Origin: Parapristionchus giblindavisi
Taxonomy: Eukaryota > Nematoda > Chromadorea > Rhabditida > Diplogasteridae
Assembly: GCA_943737045.1 (NCBI GenBank)
Contig: CALSFV010000246.1
Coordinates: forward strand, 248,001 to 312,000
Length of the DNA stretch: 64,000 nt
Direction of reading: 5' to 3'
Position numbers and translations under genes: made by a program. The notes under the pieces are model-generated. The model did no database searches. It was not told where the DNA came from and saw nothing but the letters and a program-made list of their open reading frames with translations. How positions within the stretch are numbered: position 1 is the stretch's first letter; every line of letters starts with the position of its first letter. Of this stretch, positions 41,001 through 49,298 are shown piece by piece.

Positions 41001-41715
41001 TAATATTAATGTAAAATAATGAGGATACTGACTGAATAGTAGCACAAATCATGCAATGCTTATCAAGATGAATGAAATCTCCAGATGGAAGTATTACTCT
41101 TCTAGTTTCACATAATCTAATCAATGAATTCACTACATCACAATGAGCACTATCGATATCTTCGATTAATATAATGCCTGGTTGACATAACCACTACAAC
41201 ATAATTAGATTAACATTCATGTTTTCTTACATGATTCAAACCTCGTAGAATTGACTTTTCTTCCATTTAAAGTGTCCAGCCACTTCAGTACATTCATATG
41301 AACCAAATAAACTCTGAATGAGTGTTACAGTAACACTGTTACCTCATGTTCACATAATATTGAATACCTTTGAATCTATTTGATCTCCCATTTGCATAAT
41401 TCTAACATCTACTCCCATTGTACCAGCAACATGTTTCACAAGAAATGTCTTTCCACAACCGACATCACCCTAAAATATGAAATAGATAAATTGTAATGTA
41501 GATCAACCGATTACCTCAACGATAACAAATCCAGATTGTTTAAGAAGAACGATCAGTTGGTCATTATAGACCATACGAGTTGGAAGAAGGCTATTGACTC
41601 CATAGACGTTTTCATCCACATCTACTTTCTCCTTCTTCATTATAAAGCTATTCCTCCTATCACTATCTTCACTTTCCAACTTCCTCTTTCGTCGCTCTTT
41701 TTTCTGTTTCGTCAT
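13246..41715 (-). CDS. MDN1: Midasin (Rea1/MDN1), AAA+ ATPase of 60S ribosomal subunit maturation
   Basis: Nuclear/nucleolar giant ATPase that pulls assembly factors (Ytm1/WDR12 and Rsa4/NLE1 in yeast/human) off pre-60S particles. The whole architecture is readable on the minus strand: six AAA modules (41.5-24.5 kb), linker (24.5-17.5 kb), D/E-rich tract (17.5-14.8 kb), the conserved GDYRSGKRLNMKKIIPYIA block (about 14600-14540) and the C-terminal MIDAS domain with DDSASMSENG. It ends LRQWIEFDSN-stop at 13248-13246, matching midasin C-termini. The start ATG at 41715-41713 (MTKQKKERRKRK) lies 4 nt after a TTTTTATGTTGCAG acceptor, suggesting trans-splicing or a 5' UTR intron. Host introns are about 40-60 nt; about ten introns are longer because of inserted repeats. 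After subtracting these I roughly estimate 4500-5000 residues, normal for the family, although the N-terminal domain before AAA1 is only about 65 residues. Confidence 0.96.
14048..14395. mobile_element. MITE with TIR ATGCACCGTTACATTTGCC
   Basis: Ends ATGCACCGTTAC / GTAACAATGCAT, with CCTTACGTG / CACGTAAGG just inside. It contains an inner GC-rich hairpin (CCGTAACCCCCTCCG near 14088) and four CGGTCAGTTT-like repeats. It sits in the intron between the GDYRSG exon and the DDSAS exon of MDN1. A short copy is at 25399-25482. Confidence 0.8.
14964..15190. repeat. 113-bp tandem duplication in an MDN1 intron
   Basis: Two near-identical units start at 14964 and 15077 (TATATAGTGGGTCAATTCTCG); a third, partial one starts near 15175 with TAGTGGGTCAATCCTCG. 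Confidence 0.85.
15625..15717. repeat. (TA)n microsatellite in an MDN1 intron
   Basis: About 90 nt of alternating TA. Confidence 0.95.
16796..17104. repeat. (CAAT)n/(CAAC)n tetranucleotide array in an MDN1 intron
   Basis: About 310 nt of CAAT units irregularly interspersed with CAAC, lying between two D/E-rich exons. Confidence 0.95.
17460..24540 (-). other. Midasin linker region
   Basis: About 7 kb of short exons between AAA6 and the D/E tract, in the position of the largely helical linker that swings during Rea1 force generation. Sequence conservation is low, so the assignment rests on position and continuity. Short introns with GTA..TAG ends interrupt it throughout. Confidence 0.8.
18469..18645. 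mobile_element. hAT-type MITE, CATAC family, copy 3
   Basis: 177 bp; TIRs CATACGTGGGTG / GTGCCCACGTATG; perfect 8-bp duplication TATTCAAT (18461-18468 and 18646-18653). Lies in an MDN1 intron. Confidence 0.94.
24965..26125. other. Enlarged MDN1 intron with inserted DNA
   Basis: About 1.1 kb of non-coding AT-rich sequence in AAA6. It contains the short MITE at 25399-25482; the rest is unclassified. Confidence 0.6.
25399..25482. mobile_element. Short MITE, ATGCACCGTTAC family
   Basis: 84 bp; ends ATGCACCGTTACATTTGCC and GGCAAATGTAACGGTGCAT. Shares CGCCGTAACCCCCTCCG with the 14048-14395 copy, from which it looks internally deleted. Confidence 0.85.
26229..27604. other. Enlarged MDN1 intron, unclassified insertion
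   Basis: About 1.4 kb between the exon ending in AKSSK (GTAAGTTC donor) and the exon starting NEMYFEW. No ORF, TIR or tandem array recognised. Confidence 0.6.
28956..30192 (-). mobile_element. Mariner-family transposon, full length, inactivated
   Basis: 1237 bp with identical 31-nt terminal inverted repeats starting TTAGGTTGAGTCATAAGTCT and TA duplications at 28954-28955 and 30193-30194. The transposase reads on the minus strand but is frameshifted. Recognisable pieces are GDEKW (first catalytic Asp, about 29555), HFQHFNTGPHVA where the second Asp (normally HDN) is Phe, and YSPDLAIT (about 29220). It cannot be active. Confidence 0.95.
29120..29980 (-). pseudogene. Broken mariner transposase
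   Basis: Needs at least two frames: one covers GDEKW to YSPDL (about 29583-29200), the other carries the C-terminal NNQRDVEIWLTNYF (about 29170-29120). The catalytic D to F change plus frameshifts mark an old copy. N-terminal helix-turn-helix remnants lie near 29980-29790. Confidence 0.88.
30300..30672. other. Enlarged MDN1 intron
   Basis: About 370 nt of AT-rich, pyrimidine-patchy DNA between the NLASQS exon and the WILLDE exon. No element recognised. Confidence 0.6.
31800..32470 (-). other. Midasin AAA4 module
   Basis: Walker A GETGDGKTRLAQ (about 32420), NCHERTESSDLLGRLRPI, Walker B RVLLMDEISLAEDSVLERLN (about 32180-32120), sensor IATMNPGGDYGKKELS (about 31990) and LRNRF. Intact Walker motifs suggest a working ATPase site. 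Confidence 0.94.
32480..34233. mobile_element. Palindromic foldback element P7 (same family as P4)
   Basis: Arms mirror about 33351. The left terminus ATAACACGGTATCTTAGA and right terminus CTCAGATAGTGTTTTATA are the two end types of P4 in opposite orientation. Each arm holds two diverged direct repeats of about 190 nt (about 32640-32840 and 32965-33170, and their mirrors). It sits in the MDN1 intron just before the AAA4 Walker A exon. Confidence 0.88.
34800..35720 (-). other. Midasin AAA3 module
   Basis: Walker A LLEGETSAGKTSIV, split by an intron (about 35575-35465), RINNHEQTDIQEYIGSY, Walker B WVILDELNLAPSDVIETLNR (about 35290), LLDDNRELF, sensor FATQNPAGTYAGRK (about 35085-35045) and SRALISRF. 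This is the best conserved module of the gene. Confidence 0.96.
36451..37945. mobile_element. Palindromic foldback element P8, TIR AGACACCGGCTCAGT
   Basis: Arms mirror about 37198; AGACACCGGCTCAGT / ACTGAGCCGGTGTCT flanked by TA on both sides, compatible with a Tc1/mariner-type TA duplication. Inner landmarks such as CAATTTTGAGCC and GTACTCGACGAGCT are mirrored. Confidence 0.88.
38351..38400. mobile_element. hAT-type MITE, CATAC family, truncated copy
   Basis: Starts CATACGTGGG and follows the family as far as GGGTCGGAC, where another element is inserted. The right half does not resume clearly after 38596. Confidence 0.7.
38401..38588. mobile_element. Nested hAT-type insertion with 8-bp TSD GGTCGGAC
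   Basis: Flanked by perfect GGTCGGAC copies (38393-38400 and 38589-38596). The right end is AACGTGCCCACCTATG; the left end is GTGGGCGCGTT, lacking the expected terminal CATAG. The inside has three to four GCGCACAGCC(A/T)TGCC repeats. Confidence 0.8.
39780..41500 (-). other. Midasin AAA1 module
   Basis: Walker A GDVGCGKTFLVKH (about 41469-41430), QMGDQIDSK, Walker B GIILIEDIDSAHCDVVNSL (about 41180), LPSGDFIHL, sensor CMICATIQ and LDGVFSRISLPSL. GDQxDSK and LIEDID are AAA1 signatures of midasin. It is preceded by only about 65 residues. Confidence 0.92.
40550..40699. mobile_element. hAT-type MITE, CATAC family, copy 4
   Basis: 150 bp, TIR CATACGTGG..CCACGTATG, perfect 8-bp duplication ATTTGATA (40542-40549 and 40700-40707). 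Lies in an MDN1 intron. Confidence 0.94.
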
Positions 41716-43019
41716 TTTCTGCAACATAAAAAACTATAGCACATTATCACAGTTTTAGTACATTCCTATATAAAGCAAACTAATGACTGTGGGTGCAAAA
41801 TAATAAGCAAAAATCTTTAAAATCTAAAGCACAATAATTGTAGGTATTAAATCGAGTAATGTACTGTTTGAAAACTACTGCCCTGCAAGCTGAAATTGAC
41901 ACCTATTCAAGAAAGCTTAAACACGAGAACGATTTCGCAAGACATTCAGAAAATAATCATTAAAATTAAAGTAGTAAAAAATAATAAAAAGTAAAAGTAA
42001 TTACATAAATAACCTGAGAATTGAAGATTTCACCGAAGCACAACTTCACCACGTTTCACCAATCACGAAACAACACCACCTTTCTTCTTTAAATTCACCA
42101 CGTATGAGCAATATTTTTATTAACATTTGTTTCTTAAATAGAAATTCTCTTCATTCTCAAAGAATTTTTCTTTTTTTTTACAGATTATCGCTATATATCT
42201 CCTACATGGGTTCGAAAGGGTCTATAACCTAAAAAATATGAAACCACATTACATCTCACAGCGATCCGAACCCATTTATTGTGTACATTCGTGGTGTGGT
42301 ATGGTGCGGTGTGCGAGGCGTATTTTACTAAATCTGTTCTACGGATGCGCGTGAACCGGAAACTGATTTCTTCTATTTTAAAGTAGAATTACATCCATTT
42401 CACGATATATTTCGTGTAGAATAACAATATTTAACGAAAGGTGTAATACTTTATCATTATTTTCTACTATCTGTCTGCTCAAATTGTTAATTGTTACACA
42501 ATAAAATAAACAACAAATAGAATTATTTAAAGAAAAGAGAACAAAGAAAAGAATCGAATTTGTATTAAAAGAACGAACAATAATAAACAATCAACAATAA
42601 TAGCCTAACGAAATGAAGAGCTTCTTGCAGGTTACGGTAGTCTTGCTCTTAAGACGAGAGATACGGTAGACACTGCAATCGATATCGACAATCCCCATTA
42701 TGTTGATTAGACAATCGTTCAAACTATCATACCGGGGATTATCGACGAAGAGATAGCGGTAGTCGGCCTAGACGGCAGCGACAAAGATGCCAAACGCGGG
42801 CAACTGTAAATGAAATTTTAACGAGTATAAAATGTATCGTGGGAGAAAACCATCGACATGGAGAGCTTTTGAACAAGCGGTTACATAATATTTATGCAAG
42901 AATGAGTGCACAGAATATAAAATATTATCTTAGTAGGCTCTAAATTGCTTGCTATTCTACATCAAAAACGCTGTTCACGTCTCACTTCATTCCTTTCCAG
43001 AGCAGCCATGATTAACCAA
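41716..43019. promoter_or_regulatory. Upstream region of MDN1; otherwise no gene seen
   Basis: An acceptor-like TTTTTATGTTGCAG abuts the MDN1 start. A possible 5' UTR exon with a TTCTCAG|GTTATT donor lies at about 42100-42010 and has repeated CGTGGTGAA. The remainder to 43019 is unclassified AT-rich DNA. Promoter function is inferred from position. Confidence 0.4.
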
Positions 43020-43425
43020 ATCGCTAAAAGCCCACGTGAGTACCTGCGCAATGTAGTTCTTAAGGGTATAGCAACATGAAGCAATATCAGTTTGAAGATT
43101 TAACAAAATGATTTAGGAAAAGGAGCAGCGGTTAAGAATAAAGTGGTCCAGAGAAGTCATAATTGAGCGAATCTCGAAAATCCCACGTGAGGACCTGTGC
43201 AATATGGTTCTCGAGGATATGACAGCAAAAAATAATAATTACTTTTAGAATTAACAAAATGGTTTAGGATAAATAATTGTGTTCAACAGAAAGTGGTCCA
43301 GAGAAGGCAGAATTGATGCAATCTACAAATCCCCACGTGAGGACCTGCACAATACGATTACTAACGATATGGCAACAACAAACAACAATTATGTAAAAAA
43401 TTAACAAAATGATTTAGGAAAATAG
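43020..43425. repeat. Three degenerate tandem units of about 150 bp
   Basis: CCCACGTGAGKACCTGYRCAAT recurs near 43029, 43180 and 43332, each followed by TTAACAAAATGRTTTAGGA; GTGGTCCAGAGAAG lies between units. Units are about 75-80% alike. Confidence 0.8.
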
Positions 43426-44574
43426 GAAATTGTAAAATTGAACATTTTCGGCAATAAATATTTCGCACCCCGCACACCGCACCCCGCACCCCGTCTGTGT
43501 GCGATATTCCGCACCCCGGGATGCAGTATATCGCACACAAATGTAAGTATATTTATTTTTTGCTAATTCTTTATTTTCTGGAGTTGGTGAGTACTTTATT
43601 CGCTGTGATATAAATTTAAATTCCAATAGCATCATAATCAAACCTCAGCCAGTCTTTTTATTCACATGTTACACACTTTGAATCAGATTTGGCCTCAATT
43701 CTAGATCGTTATTCTTTTATCACTTAGCTCTGCAAAATTTTCAACGATATCTCAAATGGAAACTTAACAACGTGAGATAATTAGTATACGGTGATGGAGG
43801 TTCGTCCCATTATCGGTATCATATGATGGTCAAAAACTAGCCATGGAGCTGCTCGTTCAGAGGAAGACAGTTGTAGATACGGCCTGCAATCGAATTCCGT
43901 AATCCTTCCGTCAAGCTACAGTACTCCATTAGTCATGATCATCAGAAAATAATTATGCATCAAAGACAATACGGCGCTTCTCCCGATAACAAGGTTGCTA
44001 TCTAGCAATATTTTCGTTAGCACATGAAGAAACAACCGATGAAATGTAAACGTTGTTTAATATTTGAGTATTTTTCAAAAATGGGGTTTCTATATACTAT
44101 TTGTTGTCTATGTCCGGTATATCTTAAATATGATGCGAAATTGATGACGAATATGTTATCGAAAGAATGTCGACAATATTTATATACAATAGGAAAATAA
44201 ATTAATCATAAAGGAAGAATATACTTGTAATAATAGAATTGCATAGCATTACTGATTACTCCAAGTAGTACAGTCAATATGTTTGCCCAGCATTTAGTTG
44301 CATTTACAGCTGTATCTTGCTGGTCACACAAGTATCTTTCTAAAAGTTACCGTAACCTATTAGCCGCGAAGATTACCTTAACCTTGCAGCCCTTAAAACT
44401 ACAGTAACCTTCAACCATTACCATACCAAGAGGCGACTTCGATCAAATGAATGAGAGCCATGATGATGGATGATGATCGCTGAGAGCGCTCCAGTGGACA
44501 CGGAGATCGAACGAAGATTGAATAAATACTGCAGACATGTCGACTACGATAAGATACGGTAGATTTTTATGGAG

Positions 44575-44830
44575 TAACGCAAGATACGGTAGATGTATGT
44601 ATATGGAGTACGACAGGATACGGTAGATGTGTGTGGACTACGATAAGATACGGTAGATGTATGTGGAGTACGACAGGATACGGTAGATGTATGTGGACTA
44701 CGATAAGATACGGTAGATGTATGTGGAGTACGACAGGATACGGTAGATGTATGTGGACTACGATAAGATACGGTAGATGTATGTGGAGTACGACAGGATA
44801 CGGTAGATGTATGTGGACTACGATAAGATA
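44575..44830. repeat. 60-bp minisatellite in the spacer of P9
   Basis: About four units alternating GGATACGGTAGATGTATGTG and TACGATAAGATACGGTAG halves. It yields a spurious 20-residue repeat in several frames. Confidence 0.93.
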
Positions 44831-44831
44831 A

Positions 44832-45278
44832 AATTCATGATGACCCGAGATCAAATACTAGTTGCAATTATATCAACACTGAGCCAAGATTTATCTTTCT
44901 GGATACCGTAACCCGAACTACCGTAATCAAACTGGAATTTGCCGTGAATTTCACTATAATATTGTAGGGTACGGTAGCTAGATTACGGTAGTTCGGGTTA
45001 CGGGATCCAGAAAGATAAATGTTGGCTCACTGTTGACATAATGGCAACTAGTATTTGGTCCCGGAGTTTCATGAATATTTCGACTTCGGCCATTTTCGAC
45101 CATGAACCCCGGGTCATGGGTAGATTGAAAAAATCAGTTCGAGATTCCCGACGGTTACGGTAGCACAATACCGTACACTCCCACTGATAACAATGATACA
45201 ACTTTGGTTGCCATACGCCAAATCCTAACCGATCTATGATCCGTTGTGCAAATGATCGTTGTGCAAATGATCGCCCCC
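44832..45278. mobile_element. Truncated copy of the P4-nested inverted-repeat family
   Basis: CCAGAAAGATAAA and ACGGTAGTTCGGGTTACGG mirrored about 44945, ending with AAATGATCGCCCCCC as at 10040-10060. The left end is missing and is replaced by the minisatellite. Confidence 0.7.
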
Positions 45279-46849
45279 CATTTTGTAAACACATAGCCCC
45301 CAGAGATCCATGGACTAAAGAATCTCTCATATTTGATCTCTTATCATTACTGTAGTTGACCATGTACACTGACCACTACAAAGATGGCCTGCTTATGTAT
45401 ACGTGCAAGCGGATGATCAAGCATATGGCGGTCATAATCTCCTAATCATGTTCCATCGCCAATATTTACTTTGTAATGAAAAATTACTCCATAAAAATCT
45501 ACCGTATCTTATCGTAGTCGACATGTCTGCAGTATTTATTCAATCTTCGTTCGGTCTCCGTGTCCACTGGAGCGCTCTCAGCGATCATCATCCATCATCA
45601 TGGCTCTCATTCATTTGATCGAAGTCGCCTCTTGGTATGGTAATGGTTGAAGGTTACTGTAGTTTTAAGGGGTGCAAGGTTAAGGTAATCTTCGCGGCTA
45701 ATAGGTTACGGTAACTTTTAGAAAGATACTTGTGTGACCAGCAAGATACAGCTGTAAATGCAACTAAATGCTGGGCAAACATATTGACTGTACTACTTGG
45801 AGTAATCAGTAATGCTATGCAATTCTATTATTACAAGTATATTCTTCCTTTATGATTAATTTATTTTCCTATTGTATATAAATATTGTCGACATTCTTTC
45901 GATAACATATTCGTCATCAATTTCGCATCATATTTAAGATATACCGGACATAGACAACAAATAGTATATAGAAACCCCATTTTTGAAAAATACTCAAATA
46001 TTAAACAACGTTTACATTTCATCGGTTGTTTCTTCATGTGCTAACGAAAATATTGCTAGATAGCAACCTTGTTATCGGGAGAAGCGCCGTATTGTCTTTG
46101 ATGCATAATTATTTTCTGATGATCATGACTAATGGAGTACTGTAGCTTGACGGAAGGATTACGGAATTCGATTGCAGGCCGTATCTACAACTGTCTTCCT
46201 CTGAACGAGCAGCTCCATGGCTAGTTTTTGACCATCATATGATACCGATAATGGGACGAACCTCCATCACCGTATACTAATTATCTCACGTTGTTAAGTT
46301 TCCATTTGAGATATCGTTGAAAATTTTGCAGAGCTAAGTGATAAAAGAATAACGATCTAGAATTGAGGCCAAATCTGATTCAAAGTGTGTAACATGTGAA
46401 TAAAAAGACTGGCTGAGGTTTGATTATGATGCTATTGGAATTTAAATTTATATCACAGCGAATAAAGTACTCACCAACTCCAGAAAATAAAGAATTAGCA
46501 AAAAATAAATATACTTACATTTGTGTGCGATATACTGCATCCCGGGGTGCGGAATATCGCACACAGACGGGGTGCGGGGTGCGGTGTGCGGGGTGCGAAA
46601 AATTAACTGCCACATTTTCCGTGCGTGTATGGACGCAGACGCCTTTTCCGAAACGTCGATAAAGTACACCATCCTTCGTGTTCAGATCGCAGTGCATCTA
46701 TAGATCACATATGATTTATATCACGTTCGGAATTTTGCCGGACGCCTCATCCGTCTGAACTCACCGAATGAGTTCAATGTGTCATAGTTCATACTTTAAA
46801 TTTTTCTCTCTTCATTATTATTATTACTATTAATATAATTATTTATTTA

Positions 46850-47410
46850 CCGTCAAAACGAAAAAAGTGAAACATTTGTGACAATTTGTGACAAATTGTC
46901 ACAAAAGTTCACAAGATTTTGAAAATTTTGCATCATGATATCTAAACGGGGTTGCAAGTTTTTTAATAGATAATAGGGTATTTGAGCATCACTGGGCTTG
47001 CCAAATTGACATGTGAAGAAAACGATTTAAATAATTCACTGTGAACGCTGTTTGCTGAAACTGGTATACGGTAGGATTTTCTACCGTATACCAGTTTTGC
47101 AACCTGATCCATGCAAATTCACTGTAAAGAGTCATATAATGATAGATACATCCATGATTAGACGAAAAAAGCGCGATGGTAGCAATTTTACAGTAAGATT
47201 CTACAGTATGCTACAGTATACCAATTTTTCTCCGCGGCGCTCCCGATTAATTTTTTCACTTTTGTCATACATCAATCCATTGCAAAGACATCCACACTAA
47301 AAACCCTAAGAAAATACATCATCAAGTGCGTGAAAAACGCTAAAAATAGGCACTTTGTGAACTTTTGTGACAATTTGTCACAAATGTTTCACTTTTTTTC
47401 GTTTTGATGG
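46850..47410. mobile_element. Palindromic element P10, TA target
   Basis: CCGTCAAAACGAAAAAAGTG / complement with flanking TA (46848-46849, 47411-47412); GTGACAATTTGTGAC-type motifs in both arms and a central hairpin CTGGTATACGGTAG..CTACCGTATACCAG. Confidence 0.85.
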
Positions 47411-47473
47411 TATTTAGCGGAATACGCCTTATTTCTTATTTCGTCGTAAAACACGAAAAATGCAGTTACAGAC

Positions 47474-47660
47474 AGAGTAGTGCGGACTCTAAGCCTAAGC
47501 TTACCTTAACTAAGGAACTCTGCTGAGTGCGAATAATAACTGAATCGATAGGATGTTTTAGTGGATCAATAGAGTAGTGCGGACTCTGAGCCTAAGCTTA
47601 CCTTAACTAAGGAACTCTGCTGAGTGCAAATAATAACTGAATCGATAGAATATTTTTTCG
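47474..47660. repeat. 97-bp tandem duplication
   Basis: AGAGTAGTGCGGACTCT starts units at 47474 and 47571; both contain GCCTAAGCTTACCTTAACTA. Confidence 0.9.
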
Positions 47661-47723
47661 AATGTTAACTGAAATACTCTGAAATGATGATAAAACAATG
47701 AAAATGAAATTGATGAAGTTTGT

Positions 47724-47822
47724 AAAAATCAGCAAAAGATAAGTGACAGGGACGGGAGTCGAACAAGGGGTGTCGGGGTGCTAGTCAGACGCGCTCCCGG
47801 CTGAGCTGTCTAGGCAGTTGGA
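47724..47822 (-). other. tRNA-like cassette with A box, B box and TTTTGCTGATTTT tail
   Basis: On the minus strand: A-box-like CAGCTCAGCCGGGAGCGCG with a GCTC/GAGC D stem, then B-box-like GTTCGACTCCC (47764-47754), then CTTTTGCTGATTTTTACA. The anticodon and T stems have mismatches, so it is a tRNA-derived element rather than a working tRNA gene. Confidence 0.7.
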
Positions 47823-47939
47823 CACTGTACGTTGCATCTCGTAGGGTATTTTGGCAGATCGATGAAAATATAAAGTATGACACATTGAACTCATTCGGTG
47901 AACTACCGTAGTTCAGACGGCTGAAGCGTCCGACGAAAT

Positions 47940-48695
47940 CACGGTGTGACAGAACAAGAGAAAGCGACCGGCGGAAAAATTAGAAATGACCGAATGTCTG
48001 GCGTGTCTGCACTCTAGCCTCTCTCGTGCCGTCTGGCGCTCTAGCCCCTGATGCACCCTGAATCGCAAGATTCTCTTACAAAATTCAGGGTTTGTGCCTG
48101 TTTCAGGGTATTTTTTCTACAAAAGTGAGGAATTGTGCGTGATTCAGGGTAATTATCTCCAAGGAGGGAATTTAAAATTTATATTTATTTTAAACATTTT
48201 TATTTTTCTAATTTTTAAATTATTTTTGTAAATGTTTTAAACTTTGTAATCAACTTTCAGGATAAATACAGCTTGTTTTATCAGCTTGAAAAACTAATAA
48301 CATTTTTTTATTTATTATAGTCATTATTACCTATTAAAGTAAGCTATTTTCACAGTGTTTATAGTCTGAAAATGTTGTCCTTGATTATGCCATAGATTAT
48401 AAAGAGTTCGTCATAATCTTTATCGGTCAGAGACGTTTCGCGTATTTAAAAGATCATCGGTGACAAAATTACTTCAAACTTGGGTAATACATGATTCATA
48501 TATCTACGGAAGCAAAATAAAATCAAAGAAAACAAAGAAAATCCCGAGAAAATTGATTGCGAAAATTTGGAATTTATTGAAATCAGTGAACTCTTACACA
48601 GAAATGCCTTAGCAGCGTTTTTGGCTCTCAGAACACGGTAGTTCCCTAAAACTCTGCGTCTCTAACCATTCCGCCGGTCGGTGTGTCACACCGTG
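47940..48695. mobile_element. Transib-like non-autonomous element (candidate)
   Basis: TIRs CACGGTGTGACA / TGTCACACCGTG flanked by the 5-bp duplication GAAAT (47935-47939 and 48696-48700); a second shared block CGACCGGCGG lies inside each end. A 5-bp TSD with CACNRTG-like ends is typical of Transib, although base four is G here. Three TTCAGGGT repeats lie inside; no transposase. Confidence 0.6.
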
Positions 48696-48700
48696 GAAAT

Positions 48701-49298
48701 TTCAAAAGTATATTTATATTATCTTGTAGGGTTCGTTCTTCCAGAAAACTGTATAGATGATATAGAAGTCTTGTTATGTTAGATCTTTTTGATGAGATAT
48801 AATTAGTTTAGAGTCGTTACGTCGAAAAAAGGTACATTTATATTTAACTTTTAAAAAAAGTCTTGTGTCATCTTTCTCAAGATATCATTTTAACTTTTCG
48901 GTCGCCGTTTTCATCTCTTTTTCTAAATTATGTAATAAGAATAATGCGAATCCTGAAATATTTAAAACTTTCCCAACATTTATTGCTGTTTATAATGAAG
49001 CTGAAAGTTGTTTTCCATTTTGCCTAATATGCGGTACTTCATATTCTATTTTGGTTTATACAAAAGTCTCATATTTGTGATTTTAACTATGAGCCTTCTA
49101 CAATGAAACAAAAATAAATTAAATCTTGATATAAATGGTATATGCTTGAATAAGTGGACAAAGGAGAAATATTCTTGAGAAATACTTAAAGGAAGTAATC
49201 GAGAAAGGACGTTTCACTTATTCAACCAAGGTTCTCATTAATGTTGTAATGAAAGAAGGAGTGGCAGGAAGATTGTCATTCAAACTATTCACAATTCC
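48701..49298. other. Upstream region of the Cys-rich gene
   Basis: AT-rich, no convincing gene; a short plus-strand frame at 48865-49080 has no recognisable motif. Holds the promoter of the next gene by position only. Confidence 0.4.

Larger units (their letters stand above)
43461..46600. mobile_element. Large palindromic foldback element P9 (3.1 kb)
   Basis: Arms of about 1.1 kb (43461-44575 and 45485-46600) mirror about 45030. Ends are TTTCGCACCCCGCAC / GTGCGGGGTGCGAAA, with repeated GCACCCCGCAC blocks. The spacer holds a minisatellite and a partial copy of the element nested in P4. Mirror-image frames in the arms are not genes. Confidence 0.9.
46731..47939. mobile_element. Element with about 65-nt inverted ends enclosing P10 and a tRNA-like cassette
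   Basis: Ends ATTTTGCCGGACGCCTCATC (46731) and its imperfect complement up to 47939; CACCGAATGAGTTCAATGTG mirrors CACATTGAACTCATTCGGTG. The interior is not symmetrical apart from the nested palindrome. Confidence 0.65.

Noticed and set aside
43461..43545. Telomere-like GGGGTGCG repeats
   Set aside because: Irregular, mirrored at the other end of P9 and interstitial; they are the TIR of the element.
44567..44854. 20-residue repeat proteins on both strands
   Set aside because: By-product of a 60-bp minisatellite in the spacer of P9; no start context or homologous signal.
47754..47822. Functional tRNA gene
   Set aside because: A and B boxes are good but the anticodon and T stems have mismatches and no acceptor stem pairs.
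48865..49080. 71-codon plus-strand frame as a gene
   Set aside because: AT-rich, no motif, no splice context, isolated from other exons.
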